From Hufsiella arboris (GTDB lineage: Bacteria > Bacteroidota > Bacteroidia > Sphingobacteriales > Sphingobacteriaceae): 64,000 nt of DNA. The notes beneath the pieces are model-generated. The model did not search any database, was not told the DNA's origin, and was given only the letters and a program-made list of their open reading frames with translations. Within the stretch, counting starts at the first letter, position 1, and each line of letters starts with the position of its first letter. Below are positions 53,026 through 62,231 of this stretch, one piece after another. Position numbers and translations under genes: made by a program. The DNA lies in contig NZ_WVHT01000005.1 of assembly GCF_009834875.1 (NCBI RefSeq), forward strand, positions 248,001 to 312,000. Direction: 5' to 3'.

Positions 53026-53451
53026 CTATTTTTCTTCAACATAATTTTTAAAATTGTTTAAGATCGCTTGCCAGCCGGCTTCCTGCATTTCAATAGGATT
53101 AACATCTTCCGGCTGAAATGATTCTGAAATTTTAACGGTTCCATTCTCCTCCGAAAACGAAACGCTCACCTTTCTGCCGTCATTAAGTGTGTACTCAATC
53201 AATTGATGCTGCTCTACTGTCGTGTACACGCCTGCAAAATCAAAGCTTACACTGCCATCCTTGGCGGCCATTGTTGTGCTGAATTTTCCACCCTTCTGTA
53301 AATCGTTTTCTGCATGAGGGCTGTGCCAGGTGTCTAAAGCAAATGCCCAATTTTTAATATGCTCGGGTTCGTTCCAAAATTTCCAGACTTTTTCTATGGG
53401 TGCCTGTACTTCAGCCTTAATTGTAATGGGGTTAATGCCAGATGTTTCCAT
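53026..53451 (-). CDS. SRPBCC (AHSA1-like) domain protein
   Basis: A 141-residue START/SRPBCC-fold protein. The N-terminal ITIKAEVQAPIEKVWKFWNEPEHIKNWAF is the classic start of the family, followed by GGKFSTTMAAKDGSVSFDFAGVYTTVEQHQLIEY and a final helix QEAGWQAILNNFKNYVE. It forms a hydrophobic ligand cavity; ligand and partner are unknown. No signal peptide. It lies antisense in the glycan locus and is probably unrelated to it. A -7 box TAGGTTTG (53481-53474, minus) precedes the ATG by 22 bases. Confidence 0.9.
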   Translation of the reverse strand: METSGINPITIKAEVQAPIEKVWKFWNEPEHIKNWAFALDTWHSPHAENDLQKGGKFSTTMAAKDGSVSFDFAGVYTTVEQHQLIEYTLNDGRKVSVSFSEENGTVKISESFQPEDVNPIEMQEAGWQAILNNFKNYVEEK

Positions 53452-53812
53452 TTAAGTTTTTATTTGATCAAGACAAACCTAGTAAATGCTTGTGATAAAT
53501 ATATGTACGATAAAGACAATTTAGGGGTCATTTACGCTGTTTGTTGAACTTCAAATAGTTTGAATACGCGTTCACTGGAATATCGCAGACACCTTAACCA
53601 GAATTAAAATAAGCCCGTTATTCTGTTGAAATGAGATGTTTAAAATCGGAAGCTGTAGTTTTAAGTTAGCAGGCGCCGCCCCAAATAAAAAATTATTGTA
53701 ATTTACCATTCAATACGCGGATCTGTAAAACATATCAGTTGGCATTTAAACCAATTATTTATCATTTGATCAAACAGTGAATTATTCATTGTACTCAATT
53801 TAATTTAAACAT
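53452..53812. other. 361-base divergent intergenic region
   Basis: Contains the SRPBCC -7 element at 53474-53481 on the minus strand. Upstream of the DUF1080 gene I see no full promoter match, only a TTTG at 53766-53769 without a good -7 box. A short GC-rich patch (GGCGCCGCCCC, near 53670) has no evident partner. No ORF of note. Confidence 0.45.
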
Positions 53813-54589
53813 ATGAAAGCAAAATTTTTGTTAACTACTTTAATTATCGGAGGTTCTTACATCGCTCAGGCGCAGCAGTCTGGTAAACCAGAAGACACTG
53901 AAGTTTGGGAGCCGGTACCAGTTAAAGTTACACCAAGCAAGCTTGTTGAACAAGCTCCGCCATCTGACGCAATTATTCTGTTTGATGGTAAAAATTTGGA
54001 CCAATGGGTATCGAACGCCGACCGCACCAAGCCGGCCGACTGGACGGTAAAAAATGGCATATTAACCGTAAATAAAAAAGCAGGTAACATCGAAACTAAA
54101 AAGGAGTTCGGCAGCTACCAGCTTCATATTGAATGGCGTGTGCCGGCTACGATCGCCGGAACCGGTCAGGCAAGAGGCAACAGCGGCGTTTTCCTGGCAT
54201 CGTTAGGTAAAGGTGATCCCGGATACGAACTCCAGGTACTGGATTCATACGACAACAAAACCTATGTAAATGGAATGGCCGGTAGCATTTACAAACAGCT
54301 TATCCCGTTGGCAAATCCTTCCAGGAAGGCAGGGGAGTGGAATGTATACGATGTTGCCTGGACGGCTCCTGTGTTTAACGAAGATGGCTCTGTGAAATCA
54401 CCGGCGAGGGTAACTGTTTTCTTTAACGGTGTGTTGGTTCAGAACAATATGGCATTGCTAGGCCCAACCAGATATATCGGCAAACCATCGTACGAGGCAA
54501 AACACGGTCCTGCGCCAATAAAATTACAGGCACACGGTGATCCAAGTGAGCCGATTAGCTTTCGGAATATTTGGGTAAGAGAGTTGTAA
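53813..54589 (+). CDS. DUF1080 (3-keto-disaccharide hydrolase type) exported protein
   Basis: A 258-residue protein with a Sec signal (MKAKFLLTTLIIGGSYIAQA). The rest is a concanavalin-like beta-sandwich of the DUF1080 family: IILFDGKNLDQWVS, DWTVKNGILTV, KKEFGSYQLHIEWRVP, GNSGVFLASLG, GYELQVLDSYDN, IYKQLIPLANPSRKAGEWN and the late PIKLQAHGDPSEPISFRNIWVREL. Family members act on 3-keto-glucosides or related sugars, or bind glycan. It is on the same strand as the SusCD locus and may belong to it, though an SRPBCC gene on the other strand lies between. Confidence 0.88.
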   Translation: MKAKFLLTTLIIGGSYIAQAQQSGKPEDTEVWEPVPVKVTPSKLVEQAPPSDAIILFDGKNLDQWVSNADRTKPADWTVKNGILTVNKKAGNIETKKEFGSYQLHIEWRVPATIAGTGQARGNSGVFLASLGKGDPGYELQVLDSYDNKTYVNGMAGSIYKQLIPLANPSRKAGEWNVYDVAWTAPVFNEDGSVKSPARVTVFFNGVLVQNNMALLGPTRYIGKPSYEAKHGPAPIKLQAHGDPSEPISFRNIWVREL

Positions 54590-54642
54590 TCAAATTTGAA
54601 CCAACCTTTGGTATTTATTTATACTACAAGGTTAGTGAGATT

Positions 54643-54680
54643 AAAAAAACCGGCAGATAAATTTATCTGCCGGTTTTTTT
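54643..54680. terminator. Bidirectional intrinsic terminator (38-bp perfect palindrome)
   Basis: A perfect 38-base palindrome: seven A, then CCGGCAGATAAAT and its complement, then seven T. It serves both the DUF1080 gene (plus) and the peptidase gene (minus), which converge here. Confidence 0.93.
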
Positions 54681-54683
54681 ATT

Positions 54684-57017
54684 TTAATTCGTCGAGTTTC
54701 TCGGGTCTGGTTTTAATTGGATATTAAACTCTTTCGGCGTTTCCAATCCCGCCAGGTTTTTTACGAAGTAATCCCATCGGCGACGCATCATGTAAGGACT
54801 ATAAGCCCCATAGCCGTGAGCGCTGTTTGGGAAGATCACAAGGTCGTAGTCCTTATTCGCTTTTTCAAGAGCTTCCACTACCAACAAGGTATTGTATGGC
54901 GGCACATTGTCATCCATCATGCCATGGGCAAGCATTAATTTTCCTTTCAGATTCTTCGCATAATTTTGGTTGGCCTGTGATTCATAATCTGCATTTTGTG
55001 CTAAGCCGTTGTAACGTTCGCCCCAGTCGTCCTCGTAGTTCCGGTTATCATGGTTCCCAGATTCGGATATGCCAACCTTAAAGAAATCCGGGAAACGGAA
55101 CATTGCAGCTGCTGTAGCAAAACCACCACCAGAATGGCCCCAAATGCCAACTTTTGCGGTATCCATGTAGGTGTACTTTGCAGCGAGTTGTTTAATTGCG
55201 CTGATCTGGTCTGGCAAAGTATTGATGGCCATGTTGCCATAACTCATATCATGAAAACTTTTGGAACGCAGCGGATTGCTGGTGCCTTCTAATTGAACAA
55301 CAATAAATCCAAGTTCGGCAAGTGCCTGGTTATCTCCGCGAGCTGCGGAAAACGACCAGCTTCCAACGCTTCCACCCTGCGGTCCGGGATAAATATAATC
55401 AACCACGGGATATTTACGGTTAGGGTCGAGCTTTGATGGTTTATAAACCAGTCCATAAATATCAGTTTTGCCATCTCCCGCTTTAACGGTGAATGGCATC
55501 GGCGCCTGCCATCCGATTGCTTTTAACCTGGAGACATCTGTTTTTTCCAGATTCATTACCAATCTCCCATCAAGTTTACGAAGCACTATCGTCGCCGGAA
55601 CATCGGGCTGCGAATAGCTGTCGATGAAATAATCACCTGATGGCGAGAATGTAATTTGATGATTTCCGGTTTCCGGGGTCAGCACCGTAAGATTTTTGCC
55701 GGAAAAATCTACGCGGCATAACTGTCCGAAATAAGGATTAACGTTTTGACGCCCGTTAGCAATAAAATAAAGCTGGCGATTTTTTTCATCCACCTTCAGG
55801 AGTTTAGATACCAGCCACTGGCCTTTGGTAATCTGGTTTTTCAGTTTACCGGTTTTTGCATCATACAAATACAGATGTCCCCAGTTGTCCCGTTCCGAAA
55901 ACCAGATGATCTCGTTACTTTTATCAACAAATCGCCAGTTTATACTGCCCCAGCCGGATTCGTATTGTGTTGCTACCTTTTCTTCAAATATTTCTCTAAC
56001 CTCGCCAGTCTGCGCATCCGCAATTCGTACTTTTTCCTCTTTATGATCCCGGGACGTTGATACAAACGCCAGTTTAGTAGCATCCTGATTCCAGTTGACA
56101 TCGTCGAAAGTTCCGCTGCTGGCAATATCATCACTTAATGTAGCGCGGTGCTGATCTGGCGGGATGTTCAAGACAATGACTTTCGAATCATCTACGTTAA
56201 TTATCACACGTTGAATGGTGGTTACAATGCTGTCGCCGGGTAAAGGATATTTCCATTGTTTAAGTACAGGCTTACCAACATTTGTTGTTACCAGGTACAT
56301 GTCGCTTGAATTGCGCTGATCCTGTTTAAACGTCGCGATTTTTTTTGAATCCGGAGACCATAGTAAAATCGGACCATCACTGGATTTCCAACCCGCATTA
56401 TCAGTGGCATAGCCGAAATCTTTAACGCCATCTTTAGTTAGCTGTGTCAGCTTTTGCGTTTGCAGGTCTTTAAGCCATAAATTATAATCTTTTATAAAAG
56501 CCGCCTTCTTTCCATCAGGGGATGTTATTTCCATTTTCCGTTGCCTGCGACCGGGCATTTCTGCGGAACCGGAATTGTCTGATTTACTGACTTCTGATAA
56601 TGTGTAATTGCTTAAATCATATTTCCAGCTTTTTCCTAATACCTTGAATTCAATCGACTTCATTCCATCTGCATAACTGAAAGACTGGAACGGGAGTTGA
56701 TTGCTGTTATAGATTTTTCCGGTTTGTTTAGATAAAGCTTCCGCTAATTTTGCCTGATCAAAAGCAGGTTTCCGGCTTGCCTTTGTCGGATCAATCAAAA
56801 CAAAATCGCTGCCTTTGGCGGATAAATTGCGGTACCAGAAGGTTTCTCCCGGCAGCCAGTTGGGGCTGACATTAGAGAAATCAACGAGTTGTTCTGTGTT
56901 AGATCCCAGAAAACGGGTAGCTTGTTTGTAGTCATCTTCCGTTAGAGCGGCCCGACTCTGTGCTGCCAAACTACCGGCGACGGTGATAAAGATTCCTGTA
57001 AGTAATATTTTTTTCAT
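54684..57017 (-). CDS. S9 family peptidase, DPP-IV-like
   Basis: An exported serine peptidase of 777 residues that removes dipeptides, usually X-Pro. The ATG at 57017 starts a signal peptide (MKKILLTGIFITVAGSLAAQ); the ATG at 57029 only adds MRQS. The first ~510 residues are the DPP-IV beta-propeller (LWSPDSKKIATFKQD, SPDGKKAAFIKDYNLWLKD). The hydrolase domain carries the nucleophile Ser629 in GHSGGG, an Asp in MMDDNVPPYN and His734 in NSAHGYG. Length and motifs are normal, so it should be active in the periplasm in peptide use. No gene of the region is an obvious partner. Confidence 0.95.
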   Translation of the reverse strand: MKKILLTGIFITVAGSLAAQSRAALTEDDYKQATRFLGSNTEQLVDFSNVSPNWLPGETFWYRNLSAKGSDFVLIDPTKASRKPAFDQAKLAEALSKQTGKIYNSNQLPFQSFSYADGMKSIEFKVLGKSWKYDLSNYTLSEVSKSDNSGSAEMPGRRQRKMEITSPDGKKAAFIKDYNLWLKDLQTQKLTQLTKDGVKDFGYATDNAGWKSSDGPILLWSPDSKKIATFKQDQRNSSDMYLVTTNVGKPVLKQWKYPLPGDSIVTTIQRVIINVDDSKVIVLNIPPDQHRATLSDDIASSGTFDDVNWNQDATKLAFVSTSRDHKEEKVRIADAQTGEVREIFEEKVATQYESGWGSINWRFVDKSNEIIWFSERDNWGHLYLYDAKTGKLKNQITKGQWLVSKLLKVDEKNRQLYFIANGRQNVNPYFGQLCRVDFSGKNLTVLTPETGNHQITFSPSGDYFIDSYSQPDVPATIVLRKLDGRLVMNLEKTDVSRLKAIGWQAPMPFTVKAGDGKTDIYGLVYKPSKLDPNRKYPVVDYIYPGPQGGSVGSWSFSAARGDNQALAELGFIVVQLEGTSNPLRSKSFHDMSYGNMAINTLPDQISAIKQLAAKYTYMDTAKVGIWGHSGGGFATAAAMFRFPDFFKVGISESGNHDNRNYEDDWGERYNGLAQNADYESQANQNYAKNLKGKLMLAHGMMDDNVPPYNTLLVVEALEKANKDYDLVIFPNSAHGYGAYSPYMMRRRWDYFVKNLAGLETPKEFNIQLKPDPRNSTN

Positions 57018-57120
57018 GCTTTGACGCAAATTTTAGGGCTGAAAATGCAAATAAAATCCGGAGATGCGAACTTGTGATCAAATAGTTACAAGAATACTGG
57101 CATTCAAAATCGTTTAAACG

Positions 57121-57147
57121 AAAAAGTGCCTGTAAAAGGCACTTTTT
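57121..57147 (-). terminator. Intrinsic terminator after the PepSY gene
   Basis: Stem AAAAAGTGCC/GGCACTTTTT (57121-57130 with 57138-57147), loop of 7 bases. T-tracts on both sides; it ends the iron-uptake transcript read on the minus strand. Confidence 0.85.
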
Positions 57148-57182
57148 GATTTCATAGTTCTAGTAAAGAGTTGCAGTAATAA

Positions 57183-58457
57183 TTATTGGACTGATATTGC
57201 CGGAGCCTTGGCCCAGGGCTGTTTTCGGTCAGTTGTTTGCTTTTCGGGACAGCCTTCTGTTTTTTTCCTATTTTTTTTATTTCGTTTGCCCCACCATACT
57301 AAAAAACCTGTAATAGGCAAACTTGCTCCGATCAGCGACGCCAGGAAAGCCAGCATCTTCCCGGGCAAACCGAGTATTGCACCAATGTGAATGTCGTAAT
57401 TCATTTTTCGCAATTTCTGACCAAATCCGGCTTTCTCATAAGGCACAGAATATGGGTCTTTACGAATTATTGGCTTAAGTGTGTACTGGTCAAATGTATA
57501 ACTCCTGCTGTTATAGAATTGCCCGGCAGTTGGATACACCGTAATTCCGATTGTGGCAGCTGCAGTTGCAGTGTCGGGGAAGTTGCAATAAAAGCCCATT
57601 GAGCGAGGATTTTCTGCAATCACTTTTTTCCACAACAGGTCCATCGCAACCTTCGGATCTTTGGCATTAGCGCGCTGTAAACTATCAGAGCTAAGCCTTC
57701 TGAACTCGGCCGCTTTTTCGCCGCCGGTTGTTACCCAGTATAGTCCGTTGCTAAACCAGCTTATGCCGAATACCATACCGGTGAGTGCGACAGCGAGTAG
57801 AAACAGTAGTGAATAAAATCCAAGGACATTGTGTAGGTCCAGGTTGACGCGTTTAAAAGAAGCGCCCCACTTGATTTTAAAACTTTTCTCGCGTGTTGAT
57901 TTGTTCCACTTTTTTGGATACCACCAAATCAGGCCGGTGATCAGCAGAAATACGAAAATTAGCGTGGCATAGTTAACTATAGGCCGACCAATGTCGTAAG
58001 GCAGCCAAAGGGCCCGGTGTCCGTTCAGGATAAAGCGAAAAAAATCTGGTTTGCCTCTTTTAGTAACTTCTTTTGAAATGATTTCTCCGCTATAAGGGTG
58101 GATTTTAAGCAACACGCCACCACCACCACGAACGAATTTTCCGGGCTTCCGCAGTGCTAAATTGATTACTTTTCCTTGCTGATAATTAGCATACGATGGG
58201 ATCATATCCGGATAAGCAACGTTTGCAATTCCCATTAATGCCGCAGGCGTTAACACCGGCTTAGCCTGATAAGCGACTTTAGATTCCGGTTCCAAAATGC
58301 TGGTAATTTCTTCGTTGAACACCCATATGCAGCCTGTTAAGCATACAATAAACACAATGATACCCGACGCAAGGCCCAGCCACAAATGCAGCCAGTTATT
58401 GATCCGTTTAAATAGGGTGTCTTTTTGTTTTTTATTTACTCTCTTTTCGGGTTCCAT
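57183..58457 (-). CDS. PepSY-associated TM domain protein (iron-uptake type)
   Basis: A 424-residue inner-membrane protein with about four helices. The first helix follows a basic tail (KRINNWLHLWLGLASGIIVFIVCLTGCIWVF); a central LHNVLGFYSLLFLLAVALTG with a His, and a final helix FLASLIGASLPITGFLVWWGKRNKK complete the PiuB/PepSY pattern. Conserved His in NGHRALWLP and DLHNVLGFY suggest haem binding and a reductase role for imported ferric complexes. It is the third gene behind a TonB receptor and a DUF4374 protein, the usual Bacteroidota order for siderophore uptake. Confidence 0.9.
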   Translation of the reverse strand: MEPEKRVNKKQKDTLFKRINNWLHLWLGLASGIIVFIVCLTGCIWVFNEEITSILEPESKVAYQAKPVLTPAALMGIANVAYPDMIPSYANYQQGKVINLALRKPGKFVRGGGGVLLKIHPYSGEIISKEVTKRGKPDFFRFILNGHRALWLPYDIGRPIVNYATLIFVFLLITGLIWWYPKKWNKSTREKSFKIKWGASFKRVNLDLHNVLGFYSLLFLLAVALTGMVFGISWFSNGLYWVTTGGEKAAEFRRLSSDSLQRANAKDPKVAMDLLWKKVIAENPRSMGFYCNFPDTATAAATIGITVYPTAGQFYNSRSYTFDQYTLKPIIRKDPYSVPYEKAGFGQKLRKMNYDIHIGAILGLPGKMLAFLASLIGASLPITGFLVWWGKRNKKNRKKTEGCPEKQTTDRKQPWAKAPAISVQ

Positions 58458-58483
58458 TGTGTCTGCTGATAAGAATTTCAGAA

Positions 58484-59695
58484 TTATTTTAAATACTGAA
58501 TAGCTGTAATGGTTCCGCCATCTACTTTCAAGCCTTGTGTAGCTGTTAGGGTTGAAGCATCAACTTTATACACGTAGCTGGTGCCGTCTTTCAGATTTAC
58601 GCCGATATAGCTGGTTTTACCGTCTTTGGGTGTATAGTTGTTCGTTGTAAGACTTTTAATATCAGTGGCATTAGGTAATCCGCTAACCTTCTTAAAGGTT
58701 TTGTCCGCTACATTTACAATGCCGACGGTTGTTCCTACCACATAGGCGCCTTTTTCAGCTTTTGCGGTTGCATTAACAACAAAAGTGTTGTTGCCCAGGT
58801 AGATCCAGTTCGTGATATTCATACCACCGCTTACCTCTTCAAAATTGAAATAGTAGGTTTTGTCAAACTCTGAGGTGCCGGCTTTAATACGGGTAATTGC
58901 CGAGGGTTTTGTTGAAGTTAATTTTCCACCGTTAGCAGCAACGGATGCCGAGAACGCGTATACATCATTATTTTCTGTCAGAGCAAGGCCATCAGTAAAG
59001 TATCTCCCTATAAAGCTGGTACGGTCGTCTTTTATAACTTTTTCCAGTTTCATGTCGGAATAGTTGAACACAGCAACCCAAGCGCTGTCGGGGTAATTTG
59101 TGGCAAAGCTGTTGTTGATGATAGTGAAATAAGGCGCATAAACCTTATCGCCAACTTGTTTGATCCAGCTGAAGTGAGCAAGCTCACCGTTGCCGGTCAA
59201 TGCTAATGTATTGGTAGTGCCCTCCGAAGTAATAAGCAGGCTGTTTGTGTTAACTTTATACCATGTTGACAAGGGCGTCGCGGGATTGCGGCTTATTTTA
59301 AACAGCAACAGGTCGTCCTTAACAGGAGCAAACGCCTGCACCGTTTCGGTTTGGAAGTTGGTAAGCTTATTTAATTTGCCGTCTTTGACGTTATAAGCAG
59401 TTACGGCACCCGGGTTACCCTGTCCGTAAAGCATGCTGAAGAATTTGTCGTTATATGTAACGTAATATCGATAGGTTCCATCCTGCTCCACGCCATTTCC
59501 GGCAGTAGAAACAGCACCCGTTTCAAGGCTTCCTGCTGTTAGCAGATAATCAGCTACACCTGTAGAAGCAGCCGGCGTTACTGTTAAAATATAATTGCCT
59601 GGATTTTCTGGAGTAACGGTTCCGTCATTGTCTTTTGAGCAGGATGCCAGAACGGCCATTACAGCGAGCGTCGCTAAGGTAGTTTTGATATTCAT
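58484..59695 (-). CDS. DUF4374-family lipoprotein
   Basis: A 403-residue lipoprotein with signal MNIKTTLATLAVMAVLASC (Cys19) and then a Ser/Asp-rich linker. The body is beta-rich and built from propeller-like blades (YRYYVTYNDKFFSMLYGQGN, KLEKVIKDDRTSFIGRYF, YYFNFEEVSGGMNITNWIY). The family is of unknown biochemical role but is regularly encoded between a TonB receptor and a PepSY protein, so a part in ferric-ligand capture or release is inferred. It starts 3 bases after the receptor stop. Confidence 0.88.
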   Translation of the reverse strand: MNIKTTLATLAVMAVLASCSKDNDGTVTPENPGNYILTVTPAASTGVADYLLTAGSLETGAVSTAGNGVEQDGTYRYYVTYNDKFFSMLYGQGNPGAVTAYNVKDGKLNKLTNFQTETVQAFAPVKDDLLLFKISRNPATPLSTWYKVNTNSLLITSEGTTNTLALTGNGELAHFSWIKQVGDKVYAPYFTIINNSFATNYPDSAWVAVFNYSDMKLEKVIKDDRTSFIGRYFTDGLALTENNDVYAFSASVAANGGKLTSTKPSAITRIKAGTSEFDKTYYFNFEEVSGGMNITNWIYLGNNTFVVNATAKAEKGAYVVGTTVGIVNVADKTFKKVSGLPNATDIKSLTTNNYTPKDGKTSYIGVNLKDGTSYVYKVDASTLTATQGLKVDGGTITAIQYLK

Positions 59696-59698
59696 ATT

Positions 59699-62035
59699 TT
59701 ACTTGTTTATGTTGTTTAAAAAATAGCGGAGATTTAGGTAAAAGGCTCTCCCGGGCTTTTGTAGACTAAAGTTGTCGTAAAGCAACGCATCTGTAATATT
59801 TCTGCATTCTAACCCCACATTATATTTGCCGCTTGCAACACTGTAAACCAGGTTAATATCGTGGCTCAGTTGCTGAGGAATGTCAAGCTTGTCGCCGCCC
59901 CGGCTTGGCCAATACAGGTAAAAAGCGTGGACGTAAAGCAGATTATACCCGATATTAAGATTGTTGCCTTTGCGGCCGACATTTCTGAGCGATACTGATA
60001 CGTCGCCATTCCCGAAGAAGTAAGGAATATTTGGCATCTGATCTTTATAAACCGGACTTACACCTGTGTATTCGGGTTCGTATTTTTGCAGGTTTTGCAG
60101 ATATTGATAGGTGATCGTGGTTCCCAGCGTTAGCCAGTTTTTGTAAGAGTACCTGATTTCTCCGTCTCCACCGACTGTCCTGACTCCGTCCCTGTTATCG
60201 GCAACTAACTTCGACTGGTTGTTATTTAGCCTGTTGTAAATGAAATTATCCGACCTGCGGTAAATGGCGTTGGCGTTTACCAGAAATTTACTGTTGCTGT
60301 TCGCGGAAAAGGCGTAGCTAACTCCGATGTTGAAGTTATTGCTCTGCTCCGGCCTTAAATTCGGGTTACCTTCCTGGTTTTCTACGTCGCCAAATATTTC
60401 CTGAGCTTCGGGCATCCGGTTCGTCAATTCATACGAAGATTTTATTTGAAGGGCAGGCAACAAGAAATAGGTCGCTGCAATTCCGTAACCAAACTTGTTT
60501 GTAGCTGCCGCATTTGCCGCGCTTCCGTTTATATTATTCTGATAGATATATTTTCCGAAAACAGATACACTCCAATTGTCTCGTACGTCGTAGCTGTAGC
60601 CGAGGCCCAATACATTTTTTTGTGTCTTTTTTGTAAGCTCGTTATCGGCACTTGACGGATTTATCGCATCGTTGCCTTTTCTGTTAAAGGTGGTAAACAC
60701 GTCACTCAGGGCCACTGACTGATGTTCGCCAATGCGATAGTTCACTACGGATGTAGCGATGCCGTTGTTGTTTTTGTATTTATACATGCTTTTGGACCGC
60801 TCACCATTAGACCCATTCGGCTTGCTGTTGCCATACCAATCATACCTTACGTTCATCGTGTCGATGTTTTGTTCACTTCCGAGGTTGTAATTCGCGTTAA
60901 GCGTGACATCAAGATTCTTTATGAGATTCGCCTTTTTGTATTTCAGGGTTGGCATGATAATATCACCTTTGCGGTGCCATCCGCCGAAAACTGATACCAT
61001 GCGGGCGCCGGTCTGTATTTCCTTGTAGTTTTTTCCGAGCGTAATTCCCAGCAGAAGCTTATCTGCCCAGGACTTGTCGACTACGCCAACATTGACGATC
61101 AGGTTTTCATTATGATATGTATCATGAAAGCGATTTAACAAGGTGTTGGGAGCGTAAGCTCCTGTATTAATGTCGGCGGCGTCCACTTTTACACGGTAGC
61201 TGTTATCCGAATAATTTTGAAATGCATTCAATTGAACTGTTAAGCCTCTTTTGTTGGTAAGCGCGGTATTGATTACGGTTCTGTGGGTATTGAATGACCC
61301 GTATGAATACGATGCGTCGATGTAATTACGGTAGCTGTCGCCGGTCACAATATTGATTGCTCCGCCAAGCGCATCGGAGCCAAGCCAGATAGGTACAACG
61401 CCTTTATACACTTCGAGCCGTTCAGCAACGTTTATCGGTATGTTATTGATCTGGAAGGAGGATCCGAAATTGTCCATGGGGATCCCATCAATAAAATACC
61501 TTACGTGATTACCTGAAAAACCGTTAAGAGAAAGATTAAAGTTTGATCCTACGCCGCCGGATTCACGGACGCGAATGCCTGATACCCGGTCTAATGCGCC
61601 AGCCAGATCAAGTGTTGTATTGTAAAGTTTTTTAGCGTCAACGGCTGTAACATTAAAAGCTTGCCGGTTGCTTTCCTGTGCCGCCGAACGACCGGTTACT
61701 GTAACCGTTTCCATGTTAACGATAGCGCTTTTGACAGCTATGAGCAACTCCGTTTCATTTCCGGTAGTGATTGTAATCGCCCGTTGCAGTGGTTTAATCC
61801 CGATACCGGTTATTGTGAGGGTGTATTTACCGGGGGCAATGTTCCTGATTGCGAACAAACCTGCGTTATCCGAAACCGTGCCGAATGCAGTATTTAAAAG
61901 TTTGACTGTCGCTGATTCAACCGGTTCTCCGGCTTCATTTTTTACGTACCCCTTCAGGGATCCGGTAGTTTGTGCGTTTGAAAAAATACTACAGGCACAT
62001 AGAAGTCCTAGTAGCAAAATTTGTTTAATTTGCAT
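59699..62035 (-). CDS. TonB-dependent receptor (probable ferric siderophore)
   Basis: A 778-residue outer-membrane receptor. After the signal (about 1-21) there is a carboxypeptidase-like Ig domain (about 22-105, GSLKGYVKNEAGEPVESATVKLLN), then the plug (about 130-235; RVSGIRVRESGG, IPMDNFGSSFQ, LEVYKGVVPIWLGSDALGGAINIVTG), and a barrel ending AFYLNLRYFLNNINK. Unlike SusC it is short and has no SusD partner. Its operon (DUF4374, PepSY) and the candidate iron operator upstream point to ferric-chelate uptake; the exact ligand is not predictable. Confidence 0.94.
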   Translation of the reverse strand: MQIKQILLLGLLCACSIFSNAQTTGSLKGYVKNEAGEPVESATVKLLNTAFGTVSDNAGLFAIRNIAPGKYTLTITGIGIKPLQRAITITTGNETELLIAVKSAIVNMETVTVTGRSAAQESNRQAFNVTAVDAKKLYNTTLDLAGALDRVSGIRVRESGGVGSNFNLSLNGFSGNHVRYFIDGIPMDNFGSSFQINNIPINVAERLEVYKGVVPIWLGSDALGGAINIVTGDSYRNYIDASYSYGSFNTHRTVINTALTNKRGLTVQLNAFQNYSDNSYRVKVDAADINTGAYAPNTLLNRFHDTYHNENLIVNVGVVDKSWADKLLLGITLGKNYKEIQTGARMVSVFGGWHRKGDIIMPTLKYKKANLIKNLDVTLNANYNLGSEQNIDTMNVRYDWYGNSKPNGSNGERSKSMYKYKNNNGIATSVVNYRIGEHQSVALSDVFTTFNRKGNDAINPSSADNELTKKTQKNVLGLGYSYDVRDNWSVSVFGKYIYQNNINGSAANAAATNKFGYGIAATYFLLPALQIKSSYELTNRMPEAQEIFGDVENQEGNPNLRPEQSNNFNIGVSYAFSANSNSKFLVNANAIYRRSDNFIYNRLNNNQSKLVADNRDGVRTVGGDGEIRYSYKNWLTLGTTITYQYLQNLQKYEPEYTGVSPVYKDQMPNIPYFFGNGDVSVSLRNVGRKGNNLNIGYNLLYVHAFYLYWPSRGGDKLDIPQQLSHDINLVYSVASGKYNVGLECRNITDALLYDNFSLQKPGRAFYLNLRYFLNNINK

Positions 62036-62064
62036 TGCTTTTTAAATAACACTTTGAGGAGCAA

Positions 62065-62113
62065 CCCAAGTAATTGGGCAAGCCGTACAGTTCCCGCTGT
62101 GCGGCTATTTTTT
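62065..62113 (-). promoter_or_regulatory. Structured 5' leader of the iron-uptake operon
   Basis: Between the predicted start of transcription (about 62114) and the receptor ATG (62035) lie two hairpins: AGCCG-ACAG/CTGT-CGGCT (62081-62090 with 62097-62106, one mismatch in the minus-strand RNA) and CCCAA/TTGGG (62065-62069 with 62074-62078). On the plus strand the first is fully paired (with one G-U) and followed by ATTTTTT, the form of a terminator for plus-strand transcripts, although no plus-strand gene is present. Confidence 0.5.
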
Positions 62114-62120
62114 AATGATG

Positions 62121-62151
62121 CAAATATATCTTTATTTAGACTTATTACAAA
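62121..62151 (-). promoter_or_regulatory. Promoter of the TonB receptor operon
   Basis: On the minus strand: TTTG (62151-62148), 19-base spacer, TATATTTG (62128-62121), a full match to the Bacteroidota promoter. The leader would be about 78 bases. Confidence 0.8.
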
Positions 62152-62154
62152 TAA
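62132..62154. promoter_or_regulatory. Candidate iron-repressor operator
   Basis: A 23-base imperfect palindrome with arms TTATTT and AAATAA around AGACTTATTAC. It covers the promoter spacer and the -33 box, the ideal place for a repressor. Together with the iron-type operon it suggests a Fur- or DtxR-class regulator; which class is inference. Confidence 0.45.
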
Positions 62155-62231
62155 TGTTTCAATTTGTCTGAATAGGCCTGTCAGGTTTATCGGTCGTAAT
62201 AGCTTTAAATCTCGGAGATAACGGTTTGCTG

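Noticed and set aside
62036-62151. Cobalamin riboswitch upstream of the TonB receptor
   Set aside because: The leader is only about 78 bases and has no B12-box-like sequence.
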